From: Actinocrinis sp035653575
GTDB taxonomy: Bacteria; Actinomycetota; Actinomycetes; Streptomycetales; Catenulisporaceae
DNA length: 64,000 bases
Reading direction: 5' to 3'
Assembly (NCBI RefSeq): GCF_035653575.1
Contig: NZ_DASRBQ010000056.1
Location: 1-64,000, forward strand
The notes below the pieces were generated by a model, which saw only the letters and a list, made by a program, of their open reading frames with translations, had not been told where the DNA came from and did no database searches. This document shows, in pieces, positions 58,828 through 64,000 of the stretch (position 1 is its first letter; every line of letters starts with the position of its first letter). The translations under genes and the position numbers were made by a program.

Positions 58828-60762
58828 TCACGGATAACTGACCACGTCACTCGGCCCTCCGAACGAGGAGTTAACCGCCGCGCCGGTTCCGTTGACTACC
58901 GACTGAATGCCGCCGGAGCCGTTGAGGAACACCGTCAGGATGTCGTGGAACTGCACGCCGGGGGCGTTCGGGCTCTGGAAGGCCATCGCGTTCTCGATAT
59001 CCACGCCCTGGTCGAAGTACGAGTAGCTGCCCATCCCGTAGCCCTGGAAGCTGGTGACCCGGTTCGGCAGGTAGAAGGCCGGATAACCCTTCTGGGTCGG
59101 GCTCGCCATCCACGAGGCCTGATCCGGCACCTCGTACGGGTTCTCGTTCTGGAAGAAGATCACCGTGCCGGCCTGGCCGTTCCACACCGTCTCGGTCTTC
59201 TGGAAGTGCTCGACCGCGAGGCCGTAGGCGGTGACGTGGTCGCCGTTGACGATCAGGCCGGTGTCGCCCGGGTCGCCGGCCCAGGTTCCGGCGCCCGCGC
59301 CGTGGTCCGCGCGCCAGATCCAGACGTCGTCGATGATCGAGTCGTCGCTGTTATCGACGAAGGCGTCGGTCACCGAGCCGGCCTGCTCGCCGCCGACCCG
59401 GAAGAACACGTCGTCCACGGTCACCGGGTCGGCCGCGTGGCCGAGCGGGAAGCCCTTCCAGCCGACGGTGAGCAGCGACGGCGACTTGACCGCCCCGGCG
59501 TCGAAGATCAGGCCGGAGAGATTGACCCCGCCGACGCCGGCCACGTCCATGGTCACGTTGCCGTTGGTCGGTACGAGGGTCGGGAAGCCGAGGCCGATGA
59601 TCTTCGTGTTCGGCCACAGCACGTGGATGGTCCGCGGGAGGTTGTAGACGCCCGGGGTGAACAGCAGGTTGTCGCCGAGCGCGAGCGCGAGGTTGATCTG
59701 TGCGACCGTGCTGCTCGGATTGACCACGTAGAAGGAGCTGAGCGGCAGCGAGGTCCCGGCGGTCTGCGTCGTGGCGGACCAGGTCGGCCCGGTCGAGTCG
59801 TGCTGCACGGAAGGCACGAAGACGCGGTACTTGCCGGCGGAGTCAAGGTACAGATACGGCTCCTCCTGCGTGACCGGGCAGGTGGCCAGCGTCGTGTAGG
59901 GCGCGGGGCCGCCGGAGAGCCCGGAGTTCGAGGCGAAGCTTTGCGCGGGCGCCCCGGAGTCGCCGCAGAACACCTGGTTCCACACGCCGTTGGTCCAGCC
60001 GTCCAGCGCGCTGTCGCGGGTGATGTACTGCTGCTGGGAGCCGTTGATCACGGTGCTGCCGGTGAACTGCGAGTCGGCGATGAACCCGCCGCTGGCGTAG
60101 TCCGGCGAGCCGTCGCAGTAGTCCATCAGACTCACCAGGCCGTTGACGTGCACCCGGCGCAGCGGCGCGGCCTGCGAGACGGCCCAGAACTCGGTGTTGC
60201 CCTTGCAGCCGGACTGGCCGGCCACGTTGATGGTCAGGTTGGACAGCGAGCGCCAGAAGTTGTCCAGCGCGACGCAGTTGTTCGGCGCGAAGCACTGGTT
60301 GTACACGTCGATCGAACCGTTGATCACGGTGTCGCCCGGGTTCAGGCCGAGCCCGGCGACGCTGGTGTAGAAGCCGACCTGGAAGACCAGTGGGTCGGCG
60401 GCTGAGCCGTAGCTGCCGGGGGCGAACAGCACGGCGTACCGCTGGCTGCCGAACTGGTTGGGGACCTGCTGATCGGCCAGGTTGTCCAGGGTGGTCTGGA
60501 TCTGGCTCTGCGGCATGTCCGGGGTGAACACGATCACGTTCGGGCCCAGGCTGCCGCCGGTCCGCAGCCCCGGGATCGAGAGGTCGGGTCCGGTCGCGCC
60601 CTGGGCCGCGGTGCCCTGTGCGGTCGCGCTCTGTGCCGCGGTGCCCTGTGCCGTGCTGCTCTGGGCGGACGCCGCGGCGTTCGCGGCACCCGCGGTGACC
60701 GCGCTGCCCGCGACGAGAGCCAGCGTGGCGACTGCTACCGCCAGCCATCGAGGTCTGATCAT
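58828..60762 (-). CDS. secreted double beta-helix protein, GH55-like (putative exo-beta-1,3-glucanase)
   Basis: This 644-aa exported protein has a signal peptide (LAVAVATLALVAGSAVTAGAANA) and a run of Ala/Gln/Gly/Thr repeats (SAQSSTAQGTAAQSATAQ). Two beta-helix-rich parts of about 250 residues follow, with landmarks YAVLFAPGSYGSAADPLVFQVGFYTSVAGLG, DNFWRSLSNLTINVAGQSG, PRTIHVLWPNTKIIGLGFPTL and DDVWIWRADHGAGAGTW. The two-helix layout and these motifs resemble bacterial GH55 proteins, such as those of streptomycetes, and the database label adenylyl cyclase should be ignored. ATG 60762 has GGAG eight bases upstream. I could not confirm the catalytic Glu, so the enzyme assignment is moderate. 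Confidence 0.7.
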   Translation of the reverse strand: MIRPRWLAVAVATLALVAGSAVTAGAANAAASAQSSTAQGTAAQSATAQGTAAQGATGPDLSIPGLRTGGSLGPNVIVFTPDMPQSQIQTTLDNLADQQVPNQFGSQRYAVLFAPGSYGSAADPLVFQVGFYTSVAGLGLNPGDTVINGSIDVYNQCFAPNNCVALDNFWRSLSNLTINVAGQSGCKGNTEFWAVSQAAPLRRVHVNGLVSLMDYCDGSPDYASGGFIADSQFTGSTVINGSQQQYITRDSALDGWTNGVWNQVFCGDSGAPAQSFASNSGLSGGPAPYTTLATCPVTQEEPYLYLDSAGKYRVFVPSVQHDSTGPTWSATTQTAGTSLPLSSFYVVNPSSTVAQINLALALGDNLLFTPGVYNLPRTIHVLWPNTKIIGLGFPTLVPTNGNVTMDVAGVGGVNLSGLIFDAGAVKSPSLLTVGWKGFPLGHAADPVTVDDVFFRVGGEQAGSVTDAFVDNSDDSIIDDVWIWRADHGAGAGTWAGDPGDTGLIVNGDHVTAYGLAVEHFQKTETVWNGQAGTVIFFQNENPYEVPDQASWMASPTQKGYPAFYLPNRVTSFQGYGMGSYSYFDQGVDIENAMAFQSPNAPGVQFHDILTVFLNGSGGIQSVVNGTGAAVNSSFGGPSDVVSYP

Positions 60763-61037
60763 GTTCACAGCTCCGTAAACGATTCCGGTGACAAGCGTGC
60801 TGAACGGTACTGCAGGAACGTGCAGCTCGGACCCCCCGAAAGTCCCGGATCGGCGCTCTGGCTGAGCCGACGGCGGCGGAGAGCGCTCTCCATCGCGACA
60901 GTGAACACTTGCGTTACAGGCGTGTCAAGAGATGGCGGCGCGCCGCCGAGTCACCTGCATGGACCGGCCACCGTGCGACCCGCCGCGAAGGCGGCGAGTC
61001 TCGATCTGTCATCGCCCAGCGACAGAAAGGACAGGGC

Positions 61038-61337
61038 ATGGCCGGGAAGTTCGAGCTCTACACAGACGCGAAGGGCAAGTTCCGCTTCCGCCTCAAGGCC
61101 AGCAACGGGGAGATCATCGCGGTCGGCGAAGCCTACGAGTCCAAGACGGCGGCGATGAACGGCATCGACTCGATCAGGCGCCACGCCGCGGAGGCCTCGG
61201 TCCAGGACCTGACGGCCGCCTCAGCCAAGCCGTCGCCCAAGCCCGCACCGAAGCCCGCGCCCAAGGCGACCACCAAGCCGGCCGCGGCGCCGACCGCGTC
61301 AGCGCCGATGTCCGCGGAGCACATGGCCCACCACTAG
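61038..61337 (+). CDS. YegP-like (DUF1508) protein with Lys/Pro/Ala-rich tail
   Basis: This 99-aa protein has a single DUF1508 domain, GKFELYTDAKGKFRFRLKASNGEIIAVGEAYESKTAAMNGIDSIRRHAAEA, followed by a 40-residue tail of SAKPSPKPAPKPAPKATTKPA type, with His at the end. YegP-type domains are small beta-barrel proteins of unknown function; many carry two copies, this one only one. AAAGGA is near ATG 61038. It is a single gene with a strong terminator after it. Confidence 0.88.
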   Translation: MAGKFELYTDAKGKFRFRLKASNGEIIAVGEAYESKTAAMNGIDSIRRHAAEASVQDLTAASAKPSPKPAPKPAPKATTKPAAAPTASAPMSAEHMAHH

Positions 61338-61362
61338 CCAGCAACGCTCCGGCGCATGAACG

Positions 61363-61401
61363 GAGCCGGGTACGCCGAACCCAAACCGGCGTACCCGGCT
61401 C
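61363..61401. terminator. intrinsic terminator after the YegP-like gene
   Basis: A perfect 15-bp stem (61363-61377 with 61387-61401) with a nine-base loop lies between the YegP-like gene and the convergent GH30 gene. T-run support is modest on the plus side. Confidence 0.8.
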
Positions 61402-61469
61402 TTCGGTGTCAGGCGCGGGGCCCAGCGCGCACTCCAACACCGGGTCGGGCTTCAGCGGTAGCGGCGCGA

Positions 61470-63470
61470 CTACCAGCCGAAGCCCGACGTGTAGGCGCGG
61501 ACGTCGGCGACGCTCCACCAACTTCCGCTCGATGCGGTCAGCGTGATGCGGACGTAGCGCACCGGCGCGCCGGTCAGCTGCGCCGTCGTGAACTGGCCGG
61601 TGCCCTGACCGTTGGCCACCGCGGTCGTCCAGGTCGCGCCGTCCGCGCTCGTCGTGATCGTGTAGCCGCGCGGGTAGTCGCCGGTCGACGCGCCGGTGTC
61701 GAAGACCACTTGCTTCGCGCGGACCTGCTTGCCGAAGTCCACTTGGAGGTACTGGCCTGGAGTCTGACCGGCTCCGGTCGAGTAGCGGGTGCTCGCGTCG
61801 GCGTCCACGGCGTTCGCGGCCACGTCGCCGGTGCAGCAGGAGTTGGTCGGGCCGTTCGGCTGCGCCGTGGCGGTCCATCCGGTCGGATCGACCTGCCTGA
61901 GCGCGTAGGCGCCGGTCGGGGTGCCGCGCCAGGTGAACGTCGCGAGGGCGCCGCCGGGCAGGGTGTAGGTGAACGCCTGGTCGCCCTCGCGCACCGCGAA
62001 GGTCTGCGGGTTGTCGTTCTCGTTGTGCGCGACCAGGACCGTCGTGCCGTCCGGGTCGCGGAACGCCACGTCCATCACCTGGCCGTTCCAGCCGGTCGTG
62101 CCGAACGAGGTGCTGGCGATGCGCACCGCGCCGGGCTTTACGAAGCGGGCCAGGTGCCCGAGCGTGTAGTACTCGGCGTCGTTGGTCACCGTGCCGTCCG
62201 CGGCGACCGTGACGATGCCGGTGCACGTGCCGCAGCCGCCGACGTGCGGGCCGCCGTCCGGGTTCAGCGCGAGATTCCAGTTGATCACGGTCTCGGCCCA
62301 GTTGCGGGTCGCGCCGATGATCAGGTTCCTGGCATGCCACTTGAGCGTGTCGGAGAAGGTGTTCGCGGGGTTCGCGGACTGGCTGCCGGAGCACTCGGTG
62401 AAGTAGATCGCCTTGTCCGGGAACTGGTTGTGCAGCGCGGTCATCGCGCTCGGGTCGCCGTAATAGCAGTGATAGGCGACGCCGGTAACCCAGCGGCTCG
62501 CCGAGGAGGAGAGCACGTTCTGGGGGTACGCGTTAATGTCCGCGGTCTCGTCCGGGGGCGTCGCGGCGGCGTCGTTCGGGTGCTCGGTCCAGTTGTGGTC
62601 GTAGGCGAAGATCTGTGTGTCCAGGCCGGCCGCGCGCAGCATCGGGCCGAGGTCCTCGATGACCTTCTCCTCCTGCGTGCTGGACATGTCAGTGCCCGGA
62701 TAGCCGTTGGGCGTGCGGTTCTGTGGCTCGTTCTGGACGGTGATCGCATTCACCGTCACGCCGTTGGCGCGATAGGCCTCGATGAACTTGAGCAGGTACA
62801 GCGCGTAGGAGCGGTAGATGCGCGGGTCGTCGATCAGCCGGCCGCCGTCGAGTGAGCCGCCGGTCTTCATCCAGGCCGGCGGACTCCACGGTGTCGCGAT
62901 GATCTGAAGGCGCGGGTTGATCGCCTTCGCCTCGCGCAGCAGCGGGAGGATCTGCGCCTGGTCGTGCGCGATGGAGAAGTGCCGCTGCTGGTAGTCGGTC
63001 TGTCCGGCGGGCAGGTCGTCGTAGGTGTAGGCGGCCGTGGTCACGAAGTCGGAGGCGCCGATCGGCTGGCGCAGATAGTCCAGGCCGTCGCCGGTCGCCG
63101 GGTCGAACAGTTCGCGCATCGTCGCGGTGCGGGCGGCGGGAGCGAGCCCGTAGAGCACGGAGGCCGAGGAGTCGGTGATCGCGCCGCCGAAGCCCTGCAT
63201 GGTCTGGAAGGTCCGGGTCGGATCGACCACGATCGTGGGCGCAGTGGTCGCCGCGCCGCCGCCCGCGCCCGTGTCGGCAGCGCCGAACGCGACGGTGCCG
63301 AGGTCGCTGAGCTTGTCGGTGCCGTCCGGGGTGGTGACCCAGACGTGCGCGGCGACCGGAGCGGGGGCGCCTGCGCGGTCCGGCGTGTTCGCCGCCGACG
63401 CGCCGGCCGAGGCGCCGACAGCGGCGATCGCCGTGCCCAGTGAAACCGCGATGAGCCTGGAGCGGGCCAT
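61470..63470 (-). CDS. secreted GH30 glycoside hydrolase with C-terminal F5/8 (discoidin) domain
   Basis: This 666-aa exported enzyme has a signal peptide (RLIAVSLGTAIAAVGASAGASA) and a catalytic barrel with GFGGAITDSSA (GH30 start), acid/base Glu in ITVQNEPQNRT (E248) and nucleophile Glu in IYFTECSGSQS (E359). A side beta domain (TFTWRGTPTGAYALRQV) and a C-terminal discoidin-like domain of 130 residues (VAANAVDADASTRYSTG) follow. GH30 members include glucosylceramidases, beta-1,6-glucanases and xylanases; secreted context and neighbours favour beta-1,6-glucanase. ATG 63470 is preceded by GGAAGG. It is divergent from a LacI gene. Confidence 0.92.
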   Translation of the reverse strand: MARSRLIAVSLGTAIAAVGASAGASAANTPDRAGAPAPVAAHVWVTTPDGTDKLSDLGTVAFGAADTGAGGGAATTAPTIVVDPTRTFQTMQGFGGAITDSSASVLYGLAPAARTATMRELFDPATGDGLDYLRQPIGASDFVTTAAYTYDDLPAGQTDYQQRHFSIAHDQAQILPLLREAKAINPRLQIIATPWSPPAWMKTGGSLDGGRLIDDPRIYRSYALYLLKFIEAYRANGVTVNAITVQNEPQNRTPNGYPGTDMSSTQEEKVIEDLGPMLRAAGLDTQIFAYDHNWTEHPNDAAATPPDETADINAYPQNVLSSSASRWVTGVAYHCYYGDPSAMTALHNQFPDKAIYFTECSGSQSANPANTFSDTLKWHARNLIIGATRNWAETVINWNLALNPDGGPHVGGCGTCTGIVTVAADGTVTNDAEYYTLGHLARFVKPGAVRIASTSFGTTGWNGQVMDVAFRDPDGTTVLVAHNENDNPQTFAVREGDQAFTYTLPGGALATFTWRGTPTGAYALRQVDPTGWTATAQPNGPTNSCCTGDVAANAVDADASTRYSTGAGQTPGQYLQVDFGKQVRAKQVVFDTGASTGDYPRGYTITTSADGATWTTAVANGQGTGQFTTAQLTGAPVRYVRITLTASSGSWWSVADVRAYTSGFGW

Positions 63471-63504
63471 GTCTGTCCTTCCTTTCGCGCCGCCCTGTAA
63501 CAGA

Positions 63505-63522
63505 TGTAACAACGTTGGAACA
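63505..63522. promoter_or_regulatory. LacI-type operator in the GH30/LacI divergent region
   Basis: TGTAACAACGTTGGAACA is an 18-base pseudo-palindrome with seven of nine half-site positions matching and the central CAACGTTG palindrome. It lies just downstream of the predicted GH30 start site. Two further TGTAACA copies (about 63496 and 63610) occur in the region. Confidence 0.55.
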
Positions 63523-63536
63523 TTGACGACAGCCGT

Positions 63537-63565
63537 AGAAAACCAGCGGTTCCGGCAACTGTCAA
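63537..63565 (-). promoter_or_regulatory. promoter of the GH30 gene
   Basis: On the minus strand, TTGACA (63560-63565) and TTTTCT (63537-63542) are 17 bases apart; the -35 is perfect and the -10 moderate. The LacI-type operator sits 14 or more bases downstream, the same order as in the GH3 operon. Confidence 0.5.
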
Positions 63566-63629
63566 CGGGTAGTCGAGCACCGGTATGCTGCGACCATGAA
63601 ACGCGGTGCTGTAACAAGCGCGGTGGCAC

Positions 63630-64000
63630 ATGGTTAGCCCGGCGACACCGCGCCGGGTGACAGTCCGCGATATCGCGGCGCACACCGGCGTTTCGATCGC
63701 CACCGTCTCGCGGGTCCTCAACGAGCAGGCGAACGTCGCACCGCGCACCCGCGATCTGGTGCGGCGGGCCGCCGAGGAGCTGGGCGCGCAGACGGACGCG
63801 GCAGGCCGTGCCACGGCTGTGCGCCAGGGCGCGGTCTTCGTGCGTTGCCCGTACGTGCTCACCGACTACTTCGGGCTCATCGTCTCCTCGATCGCCGAGA
63901 CGCTGGAGCTGCACGGCAGGACGCTGATTCTCAACGCCGGTGAGGCCGCGCAGCAGGCCGCCGTGTTGCCCGCGCTGCCCACGCGGGCCGGGGTCGGCGG
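63630..64000 (+). CDS. LacI-family transcriptional regulator (cut by window edge)
   Basis: The first 123 residues of a LacI repressor are present: RRVTVRDIAAHTGVSIATVSRVLNEQANVAPRTRDLVRRAAEELGAQ, then the start of the effector domain (VRCPYVLTDYFGLIVSSIAETLELHGRTLILN). ATG 63630 is used because the earlier GTG at 63624 runs into a stop. It has a weak ribosome site. Divergent orientation to GH30, with an operator in between, makes it the probable regulator of that gene. The rest lies beyond the window. Confidence 0.9.
   Translation, partial: MVSPATPRRVTVRDIAAHTGVSIATVSRVLNEQANVAPRTRDLVRRAAEELGAQTDAAGRATAVRQGAVFVRCPYVLTDYFGLIVSSIAETLELHGRTLILNAGEAAQQAAVLPALPTRAGVG

Noticed and set aside
1..64000. 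CRISPR arrays, prophage, tRNA-linked integration sites
   Set aside because: No regularly spaced repeats, integrase, phage structural gene or tRNA-like sequence was seen.

Overview
The window is chromosomal DNA of a high-GC, mycelial-type actinobacterium. Almost all codons end in G or C, GTG and TTG starts are common, and the gene set is typical: LacI- and TetR-controlled sugar hydrolases, Tat and lipoprotein signals, a truncated-globin/monooxygenase chimera, DrrAB-like exporters and mycolysin-style secreted hydrolases. The nearest guess is the Catenulispora/Actinospica/Streptomyces range, but nothing here fixes the genus. I see no rRNA, tRNA, CRISPR array or intact mobile element. The only mobile-element trace is a 5' fragment of an ISL3-type transposase (about 2.48-2.69 kb).

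Layout. 0-9 kb: a LAL-type regulator cut by the left edge, a RibD/DHFR-like reductase, the IS relic, an HxlR regulator divergent from an ABM-globin fusion, an SGNH hydrolase with a membrane-anchored partner, an amidohydrolase, and methionyl-tRNA synthetase (6913-8439). The leader of metG looks like a classical ribosome-mediated attenuator: a 15-codon ORF with two adjacent Met codons, three mutually exclusive hairpins and a terminator. 9-24 kb: a glucuronoxylan/aldouronate utilisation locus. One long minus-strand operon (GH3, two CUT1 permeases, binding lipoprotein, GH39, DUF624, GH42) runs from a TTGACA/TAACTT promoter. It faces a convergent GH67 alpha-glucuronidase and is divergent from a LacI repressor plus CE7 acetyl-xylan esterase. 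The enzymes lack signal peptides, so substituted xylo-oligosaccharides would be imported and then dismantled inside the cell. No transporter ATPase is encoded, so a shared one must lie elsewhere.

24-29 kb: a Rieske lipoprotein with a 40-aa membrane micro-ORF, divergent from a ferric-reductase-like transmembrane flavoprotein; a TetR/SRPBCC pair with a palindromic operator touching the TetR start codon; and an M24 peptidase. 29-44 kb: a multi-domain GH87 alpha-1,3-glucanase, a STAS protein, DUF1206, a PAP2-diacylglycerol-kinase fusion, an MFS exporter, a translationally coupled nucleotidyltransferase/BON-like/metallophosphoesterase cassette, a polysaccharide deacetylase, an alpha/beta hydrolase and a methyltransferase. 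44-51 kb: a GH18 chitinase with a DasR-type site inside its promoter, a tandem double-HTH protein, a lipoprotein, and a DrrAB-like ABC exporter with MerR regulator and a textbook MerR operator-promoter.

51-64 kb: a 936-aa secreted beta-helix/PKD/three-repeat protein, SRPBCC and FMN reductase genes, a secreted beta-propeller, a TetR/MFS efflux pair with twin palindromic operators, a GH55-like beta-helix protein, a YegP-like protein, a GH30 enzyme and a second LacI regulator cut by the right edge. GH87, GH18, GH55-like and GH30 together (29-63 kb) would attack the alpha-1,3-, chitin, beta-1,3- and beta-1,6-glucan layers of fungal walls, so the window couples plant-hemicellulose use to a mycolytic enzyme set.
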